Positions 10,506-22,552 of a stretch of DNA of 64,000 nucleotides are shown here, one piece after another. Source of the stretch: Lantana camara. Its lineage: Eukaryota > Streptophyta > Magnoliopsida > Lamiales > Verbenaceae. The notes beneath the pieces are model-generated. The model was not told the origin of the DNA. It was given only the letters and a program-made list of their open reading frames with translations, and made no database searches. Both the position numbers and the translations under genes were made by a program. Every line of letters starts with the position of its first letter. Position 1 is the first letter of the stretch. The stretch is taken from NCBI GenBank assembly GCA_037501455.1, contig CM074861.1, forward strand, positions 97,503,001 to 97,567,000, written 5' to 3'.

Positions 10506-13500
10506 TTACACGTAGAACCTTCTGAGGTTACATGCATTCCAAGGCCTAGGGAGACGCTCGCCTTGCAAAGTCTCCAGTAGGTAGGTGTTGTTTGTGTTGG
10601 AAAACACGAATCAGAAAGCAGCGGAATTTAAAAAAAATTTCCCAACAAAAGGATCTTGGACTCGCAATCGTGTAACCAAATTCGAAGGAATTAAGAAAAC
10701 TTACTTTTCTTTTATTCTTTCTTGAAGCGTTTCAAGCCACCCAAGAACGCTCTTCTCGCGGCTTGATCCCCTCTCCTTGGTAAAGCTCGAATCTTCAAAC
10801 TTCTAACTTGAAGCTCTCTAGAGATAGTCCACCAACTTGATCACAATCTAACTAGTAAGGATGCTAGTTCTCTAGTTAGTGTTTAGGCTTAACCTAGGGT
10901 TTTATTTAATCTTGGAGAAAGGAAGGTGTTCAACACATGAACCAAAAGAATTGTCAATTAGCTCCTAGAGGAGCTCGAGCTCCCCTATTTATAGAGAGAG
11001 GGTGCCGAAATTCCTAGTCCTTAATGGGCTAGGATTTTGGTCTCTCTCTCTCCTATTACTTGATCATCAAGTAATTTTGACTTTGACTTTGAATTCTAAT
11101 TCAAATCAACTTTCAAGAGAGCTAAAAATATCCAAACTATTTTTGGATAATTTTACACTTTATTTATTTTTAATAAATAACTTATTTTATCTTCATAATT
11201 AATTAACTAGGTGATTTTTCTCCAAAATAAGACTTTCTTTTTAATTCAAAATTAAACCAAAGTCTATTAAATAATTAATCACATTAATTATTTAACACAT
11301 AAATAAATATACACATATATTTACACACGTGTCACTCACGTGAGCCACACGTGTGGTTCACACGTGTGGAACCCTCTAGGCCCGATTAACTCGTTTAATC
11401 ATTTTCAAGCCTTAACTCATGTAACCAAGTTGTTGTGTGTGACCCTCTAGGTTCTCAATTCAATTAGCAGTGACCCTAATTAATTAATTCACTAATTAAT
11501 TAATCAGTCCACAGATTAAACGACCATAGTCTAGCAACAGGTGTTTAACCCCTAGCTGAATTGGAATGTTCGGATTCGACAGAACCTTTAAGTCATTGAT
11601 TCATGTGAGATACAATCCTTCTACTTACTATCTCTCAACCAAGATCTAGGGTAAGGGAATAATTAGAACCCTAATAATCTGGTCTTAAAGCTAAGTGCAT
11701 TTCATATCCATTTGATCTCAATCCAAGAAACCCTTTTCTTGATGTCTTGATCTACTGCCTTGGCCAAGGACTCCATATGGCATATGAATGACTTACACAA
11801 TAAGAGATCACCTTGCATATGCAAGTGTAGGTCCTTTCTTGATTCTCATTCACTTTCATGAGTCACTTGTGCAGCCCCAGCATAAGCCTTGAATCAGTTG
11901 TCTAAGGCAACACCCTTTAAAGCTTATACCTAAGACTACAGAGTTAACTCATAAAGTGACAAGGAACCTCAAGTCTAAGGATCAATTAATCACATCAATG
12001 ACTCGTGAGATATTTCCTAATCTGGAAGTTTCCATTTCCTGAAATAGAAACTTCCTTTCCCATTTAGGAATGTTCTCACACGGGGCACCTCAGTGAACTT
12101 ACTTATTAAAGTAAGCACCCTCATGTATCACGCACGTATCAACTATACACTTTGCACCTCCATGAAACAAGGTGGTCCTTCTTAAGGGCGTGATCCCACA
12201 AGCAAGCCTTAGAGGAGTCAGGTTGACACTCCTACTGTCTGTAGGACTCATCGGCTTGGAGTATTTTACTAATCGTGACTTATGTGATATAGGGCTCGTT
12301 TCATGAACCATTTCACCTAAATGGTAGAGTCCTAAAGTCATCAGGATTAGGGGAGTTCTCATACATGCACAGCTAAAGTAAACGCATACCAAACAAGAGC
12401 ATATAAAGAAGTGTTGCCTAAATTTGTTATTTCATTCAAAGATTGTATGTGATACCAGGAAAGTCACAAAACGGATTATGACTAATCGACTTTCTAGGGC
12501 ACTATTCCTAACAGTTTGCTCGTACCTGAATGACTTTGAAGGGGTCTTCCCAATTGGGGTCCAACTTACCCACATGTTTGGAGACTTCAACTTTTTTGAG
12601 GACCAAGTCCCCTAGCTGGAAAGTCCTCTCTTTAACACGTTTGTTGTACTGGCGGGCTACAGTCGCTTTGTATTTGTGGATACGTGCCCAAGCAGTATTC
12701 CTCCTTTCGTCCAACAACTCTAATTCGAACGTTCGATTGGCCTCGTTGACAGCAGGCTCGAAATAGGCAACGCGTGCGGATTCTTGAGCAATTTCCGCAG
12801 GTATCATAGCCTCGGAGCCATAAACGAGGGAGTAAGGAGTTTCCCCTGTTGCCGCTCGTGGGGTCGTACGGTACGCCCACAGGGCTCCTTGAAGTTCTTC
12901 AGTCCATTCTCCCTTCTTACTCTCGAGCATCGTCTTCAGATGCTGGAGTATGGTTCGATTGGTCACCTCCGCTTGACCATTGGCTTGAGGGTGGCCCACA
13001 GAAGTGAAGCGTTGCTCGATTCCAAGTTTGTAGCACCAATCCCGTGTATCAGCGGCAATGAATTGGGATCCATTATCTGAGATGATTACCCTTGGGATGC
13101 CGTATCTGCAAATGATGTTCTTCTAAATGAAGTCTCTCACAACCTTGAACGTTATTTTCGCGACTGCGTCAGCTTCGGCCCATTTAGTGAAGTAATCCAC
13201 GGTGAGTACTACGAATTTCTTTTGTCCGACCGCCATTGGGAGGGGTCCCACAATATCAATACCCCACTGATCAAAAGGCCACGAAACATCAACAGGAATC
13301 ATTTGAGCTGCCGGCAACTGAGGGGTGTTAGAATGAAACTGGCACTTAGGGCATTTCTTGGAGTAGCTAATGGCATCCTGCAACACCGAGGGCCAGTAGA
13401 ACCCACTCCTTAAGACTTTCTTTACCAAGATTCGACCACCCGAGTGGTTCCCACAACTTCCACTGTGCACATGTTCTAAAACTTCCTTGGCCTGGGAGGG

Positions 13501-16500
13501 TCTCAAGCATCTCAACGGTGGACCCTGGAAGGATCGCTTGAATAATCGACCCTCGGCGTCCAATGAAAAGCGAGGGGCCTTGCTCCTGACTTTCCGAGCC
13601 TCAACTTTGTCACTTGGGTTGGTTCCATCCTGGAGGAATCTGATAATTTCGTCAAGCCAACAAGGCTCGGAGGGATCAATCATATTCACCTCCTTCGAAG
13701 GTTCGCCTCTACTTATCAGCGGCTCCTCTGTTCTAAGAAACGTAACGGCGCGCTCGCTAAAACCATCCAGGGCGGATGCAAACTTTGAAAGAGCGTCAGC
13801 ACGTTCGTTTTCTGCCCTTGGGACCTGCAAAAGGTGGAAATCCCTGAACTTGGCTATCACCTCCTTAGCACTCGCCAGATACTGCACCATGGTGGCTTCT
13901 CGGGCCTCATAAGAACCGTCAATTTGACTCGCGATCAACTGCGAATCAACATATGCAGTGACCCGAGTGGCGCCATTTTGGAGTGCAATCCTGAGCCCCT
14001 GGATGAGGGCCTCATACTTAGCTTCGTTGTTGGTGACTTGGAACGCCAGCTTGATGGCGTAGTCAACTTCAGCTCCGAGAGGGTCCCTGAGGGTCACTCC
14101 GGCTCCTCCCCCTTGTGAGGTCGAGGAGCCATCTGTGTGCAGAAGCCATAGACCATCTTCTGCCGAGGGCCCGGTATCTAAGTTGAAACGTTCTGTCAAT
14201 AGGTCGGCCACGGCCTGAGCTTGTATCGCCATGCGAGGCTCAAAGGTGATGTCGAATTGACTAAGTTCAATTGACCATTTAATTAATCTCCCTGAGACGT
14301 CCGGCTTTGCAAGCACCTATTTGAGGGGCTGATCTGTAAGCACCACGATGGAATGCGCTTGAAAATAAGGTCTTAGCCTCCGGGAGGCATTAACGAGCGC
14401 AAAAGCAAATTTCTCTATTTCCATGTATCTTTTCTCCGCTCCCTGTAGAGTTTTGCTTAAATAATACACCGGCATATGCTTACGCTCGCGAATCGCCACG
14501 AGGACAGCGCTCGTCACTTCCAAGGAAACTGATAGATAGACAAACAAGTTCTCCCCCGGGTTAGGTTTGGTCAACAAAGGCGCGCTCGAAAGGTACTGCT
14601 TCATGTCCTGCAGAGCCTTTTCGCAGTCCCCACTCCAGGTAAAGTTGCGAGCGTTATGCAAAATTTTAAAGAAGGGGAGATTCTTATCCGCTGAGCGGGA
14701 GATGAACCTGTTTAATGAAATGATCTTACCCACAAGTACCTGGACCTCTCTCAGATTGCGAGGGGAGGGTATGTCCAGGATTGCTTTAATCTTTTCTGGG
14801 TTTGCCTCTATGCCCCGTTGGCTGACCATGTATCCCAAAAATTTGCCACCCCACACGCCAAATGTACATTTGGAAGGATTCAGTTTCATACCGTAATGAC
14901 GCAGGATATTGAACGCTCGTTTGAGGTCTTCCAGATGAGAACACTGGTGTTCGCTTTTGACGATCATGTCGTCCGCATATACCTCCATGGACTTTCCAAT
15001 TTCCCGCTCGAACATTCTGTTGACAAGGCGTTGGTACGTCGCTCCTGCATTTTTTAGCCCAAAGGGCATTACCTTGAAGCAATAAACACCCATATGGACT
15101 ACGAACGCAGTTTTGGGACGATCCTCAAGAGCCATAAATATCTGATAATATCCTTGGAAAGCGTCCATCATGCTCATAAGTTCACACCCAGCGGTCCACC
15201 AACTGATCAATTCTAGGTAATGGGTACGGATCTTTAGGACATGCCTTGTTGAGGTCCGTGAAGTCATTGCACATACGCCACTTGTTGGCGCTCTTTGGAA
15301 CGAGCACCACGTTGCAAAGCCATTCGGGATATAGAATTTCTTCTATGTACTGAGCGTCAAGCAGTTTATTGACTTCTTCTTCTATGACCTGCTTTCGAAA
15401 CCCATGAACATCTCTCTTCTTTTGTTTTATAGGTTTGAAGGCCGGATCCACGTTCAGCCTGTGGACAATAACGCTCAGATCTATGCCAGTGAGGTCGGAA
15501 GCCTTCCAAGCAAAGACATCAATATTTTCTCGCAAGAATTCAATCATTATAATCTGAGAGGGACCGTCGAGGCCGGAGCCTATTTGCGTAGTCTTATCAG
15601 GATTCCCAAGCTCCAACTCGATGGTCAGAAAGCTCTCCGTAGGTTCTACCCGCACTTCTGGCCTCGGTTGTTCGAGCGCTCGTTTTTTGCCTGTAACTTT
15701 CTCGCTGGTATCTCCCGAGGGTATATGATCCTCGTCTTCCGAAGAGGAATCCCCCACCGCTCCGAGGGGTGAATTCCCCGCATCTACGGGTTTGCCCGTG
15801 GCCCTCTTTTTATTCTTCTTCTTGTAGAGTTTGGCCCTCTTGCGCTCGGGGCCATCTTCGTCTAGTTTGGGGAAGTCAACAGACTTTTTGGTGGAGCCTG
15901 CTTGGGTAGGTTGTTTGGGCTTGTGGCTTCGAAGGGAAAGTATGTAGCACTCCCAAGCTTCCTTAACATTACATAGTACCTCTCCGGTACCCTCGGAGGT
16001 GGGAAACTTGACTTTTTGGTGATAGGTGGAAATTACAGCTTTGAAGTCGACGAGGGCTGGGCGCCCAATGATGATGTTGTATGGTAGGTCCACTTCGACC
16101 ACCACGTAGAGAACATTTAAAGTTTTTCGCTGTGGGGCGCGACCGAAAGAGGTGGCCAAGCGAATTTGTCCGCGAGGGACGATCTCGGAACCTCCAAATT
16201 CGACGAAGGCTGTTCTGAGAGGTTCGAGCGGGATGTTTGTGATGTTCATTTTCTGAAAAGTGGAGTAAGGCAAAACATTCACGGAGCTTCCACTATCAAT
16301 TAAGACCCTCTTTACAACATGGTTATGAACGTCTAGGCTAACCACCATGGGGCAGTCAGAGGTTTCACCGACCCCATGGGGTGTTACAATATGCTCTAAA
16401 TCTTTCTCTGTGAAACCTACGCTCTCATCCTTTTCTGAGCGTGTTGATCTATCGATGGAGAGCACTGGCCTGGGCTGAGAAGATCTTTGATCGTAACTCC

Positions 16501-18591
16501 GAATGTAGCGGTGTCGGGAAGCGTTAGAGTCGCCTCCCGAGGGTCCTCCAGCAATCATGTGAATGACCGCGAAGGGCTGGTTTTCCATGTCTGAGGCTTT
16601 CCCTTTTCCACGATCACTGGGCTCGGAGTGACGGTGACGTGGGCTCCGCGAACGCAAACGCGAGCGGCTTCTCCCTTGGGCAGCGCTCGCTCGGCGCAAT
16701 GTTCATCGTATCTCTCCAATACCTTTACGAACTCCTTAAGGTGCCCCCCAGCGATTAGCCTCTGGATCTCACCCTCAAGCTGACGACATTCATTGGTGTC
16801 ATGCCCTTTCTGCTTGTGGAAAGCGCAGTACTTTCCCGAGCGCTTTTGAGCCTCGGTCTCTCTCAACTTTGGCGGCCTTTTGAACAGCTTCTTATCCGCC
16901 ATGGCATACACTTCGGCTATAGGGCGGTTGAGAGGGATGCGCTCGAACTTCCGAGGGGGTGAAGAATTTCGACGAGCGGGAATAGGGCTACGGCGGCGGC
17001 CTCTGGTTGAATCCCCTCTGTCTTCGGGGGCTTTGCTGGGGCGAGGGGCGTTCGCCATTTTCTGGTCCCTTGCAATATACATATCCTCGAGGGTGAAGAA
17101 AGAATCCGCTATTTCCCTAATCTCCATCAATGAGCGAGGTTTCTTCTTGGCCACCTCCTCTACGAACTCTTTACTGACATAGTGTTTCATATTGATGGCT
17201 CCAAAGAGAACGTGCCTCAAGAAATCCATCGAGGGCTTTTCCACCAATAAGATTTCCTTGTTGAACCTTCCCATGAAGGACCTGAGGGTCTCGCTCGGCC
17301 CCTGGACCAAGCTGTAGAGAGCCGTTGCAGCGGGGGCTGGTGCCTTCAAGGAGTTGAAATGGCTGATGAAAGCGTCAGTTAGGTCATGGTATCCTCGGAT
17401 TGAGCGCGGAGGAAGCTTTTTGTACCAGTCCTGGGCCATCCCCACGAGGGAGGTGACAAACACCTTGGCCCAGTAGTTGATTGGGTGATCGTATAAATGC
17501 ATCAGGTACACAAAGTGATCCAGATGCTCGGCTGGATATGTGGTTCCATCATACCTGTTGACGGACGTGGGGATTTTGCCCTTCCCCGCACGGGTCATCA
17601 AAACCTCTTCAATAAGGGGAGAATCGCCCGTCATGATCCGGTAGTCCCTGTCCTCTGGATCTTCCGGGCTGGCTTCCCTTCGTCGGCGAGAAATGGGGCT
17701 GCGTGGTCTGCGAGCGTCTCTGGCCCTGGACCTCTCGCCCCCATCGCGGGAGACGTGAGACCGTGCTCGAGAGAGCTGCTCTACCACGTTCTGGAGTCCC
17801 CTAATCTGGTCTTGCACCGCGGCCAGTTGTGGGTCACCGACGTTCCTGCGGCTCGCTCTTTCTGTGGCCCTTGACTGGACCTCTTCATTGTCTTCGGTCC
17901 CCTCCTTTTGATGGGCTCTCTTATCTTGAGGGGCCCTCTCTTTTCCAACGGGTGGCTGCTCATGTTGGACCCTCGATGGGGTCTCGTTTTCTTGGATTGG
18001 TGGAGGGGGAGGCTGCTGGGCCCTCAACGCGTTTTGGGCCATCGTCAGTGGGTGTGCTGGGAGTCCTCCAAGGGGTGGGGCCATTCGAGCGCCCGCGTGT
18101 GAAAGGAAATAAGCCGCAGTGAAATGTTCCCAAGCATTCTGTACGGCTTGACCTTCGCATTGCGCGTACAGCGCCTGAAGTTGTTGTGTAGTGATTTGGG
18201 GCATTTCCACCCCTTGAATCTTTCTTGGCAACGACAGGGGGAGATTCAGTGTTCCCACTTGATAGGGTTGGACCATCGGCATCACCCCGGGCATCATTCT
18301 GGGTTACATAAAAGTGTATCCCGGTGGAGGCATGGCCATGGGATACATGCCTGCGTACGGGACGGAAGCGTTAGTGGCGGGAGCCGGAGGTGGAGGAATG
18401 GATCCAGATCCACCGGCAGTGTTCCCGCCCAGCGGGAGGGCAGCAACCTCGGTTTCTGTATTCCCACCCCTGTTTCCCCCGGCCAGTGGACCTGTGTCTC
18501 CGGCGGGGATGTTGTTTCTCGCATTTTCTTCATCAACGGGGGGAAGAGCATCCTTGCTCCCCACTGCTCCTGACCTCGTTGCGGTTACCAT
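10506..18591 (-). pseudogene. element 1 gag-pol polyprotein, interrupted
   Basis: Reads minus from ATG 18591 to stop 10506, with the solo LTR 10595-12513 inside. Order: gag, zinc knuckle CAFHKQKGHDTNEC, protease DSGSSVN, RT with YADD (14968-14979), degenerate RNase H, archaeal-type RNase H (HTDGSS...), and integrase with HHCC and DD35E. Breaks: TAA at codon 96 (18304-18306); a 1-nt loss near 16680 relative to element 3; a 5-nt loss near 15195, which together restore the frame; TAG at 14317-14319; and TAG at 13123-13125 where the relatives have Trp. Beyond the solo LTR the last 28 or so codons continue in frame to TAA at 10506, ending in RRFYV as in element 2. Confidence 0.92.
10595..12513 (-). 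mobile_element. solo LTR (1919 bp) of an unrelated LTR retrotransposon inside element 1 pol
   Basis: Minus strand reads TGTTAGGAATAG... to ...GTTTTCCAACA, flanked by TSD GTTTG (10590-10594 and 12514-12518). It has no gag or pol, and a TATAAATA promoter motif on the minus strand near 10985. Removing it with one TSD restores the pol frame exactly. Clade not assigned; the long LTR would suit a Copia element. The 97-codon open frame at 12099-12392 has no recognisable content. Confidence 0.88.
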
Positions 18592-18668
18592 TTTCAGAGC
18601 CAAAGGTGTTATATCTCAACTAGCTTTCAGAGGAAGAATCTGGTGATGACGGGGGTGGTAGTGATGGA

Positions 18669-18686
18669 TTTCCCACAGACGGCGCA
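18669..18686 (-). other. element 1 primer binding site
   Basis: Minus strand TGCGCCGTCTGTGGGAAA, a few bases inside the 5' LTR. It equals the element 2 site except for one base in the normally invariant TGG start. The tRNA was not assigned. Confidence 0.75.
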
Positions 18687-18691
18687 AAAAA

Positions 18692-19546
18692 TGATGGTAC
18701 TGAAACTTGCAAAGGACTCAAATACGAATCACTTTAGAATTTGTTAGTAGAAGGGAGACCATCACAGGCGTTGAGCCTCAGGAACTGGGTTTCTGATGAG
18801 CGTGGGTTCTTCCAGCTAGGATAACACCAGGAGTGCGAGTGCGATGAAGACGCAGCTGAGGTGAGTGCAACTCAGAGCTTGGGAAGAAGAGAAATGGAGG
18901 AAACTGTGCCCAGTTTTAGAGTGCAGTGTATTATCAAGAAGATGACTTGGGGGAGAATGCAAGTGTTTTCCCTTATTTATTTGTTAGGGGTGAGGGTAGA
19001 TTAGGTAATTTGACCGTGTGGTCCCAAACCTGTTTTGCCCTAACACGTGGCTGTCTGTGGTGATATGAGAGTGATGGCTCTGAAAAGTAGGCGGCGTGTC
19101 AGGTACGCGGTGCGTGCTGCTGTGTGTCAGAGGTTGTTGGCGAGGGTCGCGTGTGAGGAAGGCCCGAGGTCCCCATTGTGGAGGTTCGAGTCTCCAGCAG
19201 TGGGGAAGGATCATACACGAGCGCTGGTGACGCTCGAAAGGTGTACGGATGGGCCCTCCACGGCAGACGATCCTTGAGCGCCAAGATCCCGAGCATCATG
19301 ATTGGGGCCCTCTTATGGGTGCTCCCTGTGAAGGGTGGTCATGAGGGTCCCTGTCCACCGAGCATTAGGCGAGTCGGTTTGAACCCGTTACCTGGATGGT
19401 TGGCCGAGGCTCACGGGCCTGTTCTAGCAAACGATGGAGTAGGTTGGGGTGACCCGCGAACCATCCAATGCGAGCGTCCAGTTCCTCAAACGCCAGATGT
19501 CAACACGTGGACAGTTCTGATTCGAACACAGTTTTTTGCCTCATCA
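18692..19546 (-). repeat. element 1 5' LTR (right)
   Basis: Same length as the left LTR. The minus-strand TATA motif is altered: position 18981 is T where the left LTR has A, turning TATAAATA into AATAAATA. Confidence 0.95.
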
Positions 19547-19551
19547 AATAT

Positions 19552-21282
19552 AATTTCATGTCAAATGGAGTATTATGTGCATGATACTTGTGCATATTCT
19601 TCAGCTAATTTTTCTGAACTATAAACAATGAAGGAAAATCCCAAATTTAGACAGTTACCATACATAATGAAATATTTAATTAAGATAATTATGATTACGG
19701 TGTAATTGAGGGATTCCATAAATATTACTTTAAATTTAATTGATAGTATAATTATTTCTTAAAATAAAATAATTCAAAATTTTAAAAAATCATGAAATTT
19801 GAACTAATTATGATTAGAGATGTCCTATATATAACAATCAAAAGGTACTGTTCTTAACAAAGGAAAGATTTGACCAAGACTAACATGGTAAGATCCATCA
19901 CACGCGATTTAAAATTATTAATTATTTTCTTCGTCCAAATAATTTCATCCTTAACAAAGAAAAGATTTGACTAAAAAATATCTCCCTAAAACTATAAATA
20001 ATAATAAAAAAAACTCAAAACAAATTATAAAATTTTAAATAAAAAAAATATATCGTTGAAATTCATATATATCAAACACTGAAATAATCTAAGATGGACA
20101 AAATAAAGATTTAAAAAATACAAAATTAAAATAAGATAAACTAAAAAATACTTTAAAAAAAATAAAAAATGTGCAGAATTTAGAAAAGAATAAAACGAAC
20201 TAAAAAACCTATAGAACAATACATATATAAACTTTTAGAATATAATATATATAAATGCATACAAAAAACATATGTTAACAAACTCAATATACATTTTTCA
20301 ATTTTATAGTCAATACCTTTAAAAAAAAATTATAGAATAATAATAATAGAAAAAATAATAAAAAAGAATTCAAATAAAATAAATAACTCTTACACCATTC
20401 AAACCTGGAATCTGTCGCTCGAAATATGTAGTTGCATAAACATGATTCGAAAGCTCAGTAGGAAGTGATATATCATTGGTCATATTCAAAAAATTTCAAG
20501 AAATCTCTCCACATAAACAAAACTAATAAATATTGTATATTAAAATAATAAAAAAAATAAAAAAATAACAATAAATATTAAAAAAAACTAGAAAATAAAA
20601 ATAAATACATTTAGTTAAATTACATCAAATAAACAAAACAACCAATGGTAACATAAACTCTAATATAAGAAATACAAATTGATAAAAACTGAAAAAAAAA
20701 AAGGAAAATAACATGAAAGGTTTTAACAACAACAATCAAATATAAAAAAAAAATCAAAACACTGAAATCAACAACAAAATGAAGAAACATATGAGAAAAA
20801 GAAATTTATGTATACGTAAAGAGAAAAGAGATGTAATGGAATGACTAATATAAAAGATAAATGAAAATGAAGAACTGAGTTTCATTTTATAATGTAGGTG
20901 AATAAATATTCGTTAATTACGTAAAAATATTACTATATATAAAATCAATTAGCATTAATTACAATTTTCAAAATTTGAAATCATAGAGAAGGGGAATAAA
21001 TTAGATATTGATTGGTAGACAATTTTTTACATTTTTAGGTAAAATTTTATCTATATATAGAGAGAGATAGATATTTAATGCATTCTAAGTAAATTAATTA
21101 ATAAATTTTGGGAAAATTTTTTCATAATTAATTAAAATATTTTAAATTATATGAAGTAATATTTCAAACAAAAATAAATAATTGTACCCATGTAATTTAA
21201 TTACCCCAATTGGAATTAACATGTGTATCGATTTTCTAAAAATTTAGGCAAAATTTGAGAGATTAATTAAAATTGACACATT

Positions 21283-21358
<76 letters not shown>

Positions 21359-21646
21359 GTGAATAAATAGTACTGGAATATAGATATAGATATCAATCAA
21401 TGAAAATTTTATTATAATTAAAATATGAAAAAAATATGAAAAAGAAAATTCGAATTTCATTAATTTTATTTAAATTTTGAGTATTGTTGTTAATTGCATG
21501 ATTTGTATTTGACTTTAAATTAACATATATTTTCCTAAACTTAATAAATTGTACCATAAATTGATACTTTAATTTAGGAAAACTTCCAAAAATCAAGGGA
21601 TATTAAATTGTTAAATAAATAAATAAATTTAATAATATCCATCAAC
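19552..21646. other. AT-rich intergenic DNA, no gene seen
   Basis: A/T homopolymer runs and a (TA)n tract at about 21283-21356. AAAGATTTGAC recurs at 19863 and 19964 within a loose direct repeat. Open frames here are low-complexity and not credible. Confidence 0.7.
21283..21356. repeat. (TA)n microsatellite
   Basis: Near-perfect TA repeat of about 70 bp. Confidence 0.95.
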
Positions 21647-21651
21647 CAATC

Positions 21652-22462
21652 TGATGGGGTCAGTTTACGATCGTCCCACACTAAGACACGTGGCATCACC
21701 AAAGATGATGACATCTGTCTCCCCAAGGCTGCACCATCAGCTCACGAGCGCCAAAGCGCAACGAGCGCAATCCTTCTTCAGGAGTTAAGCCCAACGAGCG
21801 CTATCACTCCCACGAGCGTCCTACATACCAAACGATTGGTACGCCCACATGCCATGGGAGCCCTCTTCGAGCGTCACACTCCCTCAGAGTGGCCTCTCCT
21901 TTGGCTCGTCACCTCAACTGAAGCCTTCATTCCCCTCAGCGGATATCTTGGCTTCCAATACTCCAGGTTGTCACGAGCGCGCTCTCAAGCCCTCGTCACC
22001 AACCGCCCAAATGGCTCTCTGACACAACGTACATGCCCGCGCACCTGCCACTGTTGTCAGCACTAACTTTTGGCCGCTTTTGCAGAAGATTCCTCCTAGG
22101 TTTCTCTCTCACAGCGCCACGTGTTAGGGCAACATTCGGCCAGGACCACTTGAGGCAAATGACCAAAGGGCCCTTGACCCTCAACTATAAATAGCTAAAG
22201 TCATCTTCTACACAAGTAAGCTTTCTTCATCACTGCAACTGTGACTGAACTTACCTTTCTTCATACACTGAACTGACTTGAGCGTCGGAGAGCCAAACTG
22301 GGTATCACCCCCAGTTCCCCCAGCTTGGCCTTCTGACTTTCCTTGTGCTTGTCCCAACAGGTTGAACCCCTTTCTCATTTCCGGTGAAGCTCCGGTGGTT
22401 TCCTCCACAAAAACAAATAGTAAAGTGATCGGATTCGGATCCACCCATTTCTGAACCCATCA
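21652..22462 (+). repeat. element 2 5' LTR
   Basis: TATAAATA at 22186-22193 lies about 270 bp before the LTR end. GAGCG/CGCTC pentamers are frequent. The 3' LTR is its near-identical copy. Confidence 0.96.
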
Positions 22463-22466
22463 TTTT

Positions 22467-22484
22467 TGGCGCCGTCTGTGGGAA
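22467..22484 (+). other. element 2 primer binding site
   Basis: TGGCGCCGTCTGTGGGAA, four bases after the LTR. The TGGCGCC start fits pairing with a tRNA 3' end; tRNA not assigned. Confidence 0.8.
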
Positions 22485-22552
22485 ACCAGTCCTCCATCTT
22501 CTTCCTCTCTTTTTGTTGGTAGAAAAGCAAGCACATCCTTACCTTAGCAGTC

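Larger units (their letters stand above)
5142..19546 (-). mobile_element. element 1: Tat-lineage Ty3/Gypsy LTR retrotransposon, 14.4 kb, minus orientation
   Basis: Two 855-bp LTRs (5142-5996 and 18692-19546), TG...CA ends, and TSD AATAT on both sides (5137-5141 and 19547-19551). On the minus strand the order is LTR, PBS, gag, protease, RT, RNase H, a second RNase H, integrase, then an oppositely oriented spliced gene, PPT and LTR. The LTRs differ at about 16 positions (about 1.9%), which at a commonly used plant rate of 1.3e-8 per site per year implies roughly 0.7 million years. Removing the nested 1.9-kb LTR gives about 12.5 kb, matching element 2. Coding regions are broken by stops and frameshifts, so the copy is dead in cis. 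Confidence 0.95.

Noticed and set aside
12099..12392. 97-codon frame in the 1.9-kb LTR, also at 37228-37521
   Set aside because: Present in both copies only because the region is nearly identical; no domain and no promoter context.
21263..21460. Minus-strand frame of Tyr/Ile repeats
   Set aside because: Translation of the (TA)n microsatellite.
4505..21651. One Helitron spanning from the 4505 terminus to beyond element 1
   Set aside because: No convincing 5' terminus was found right of 19552.
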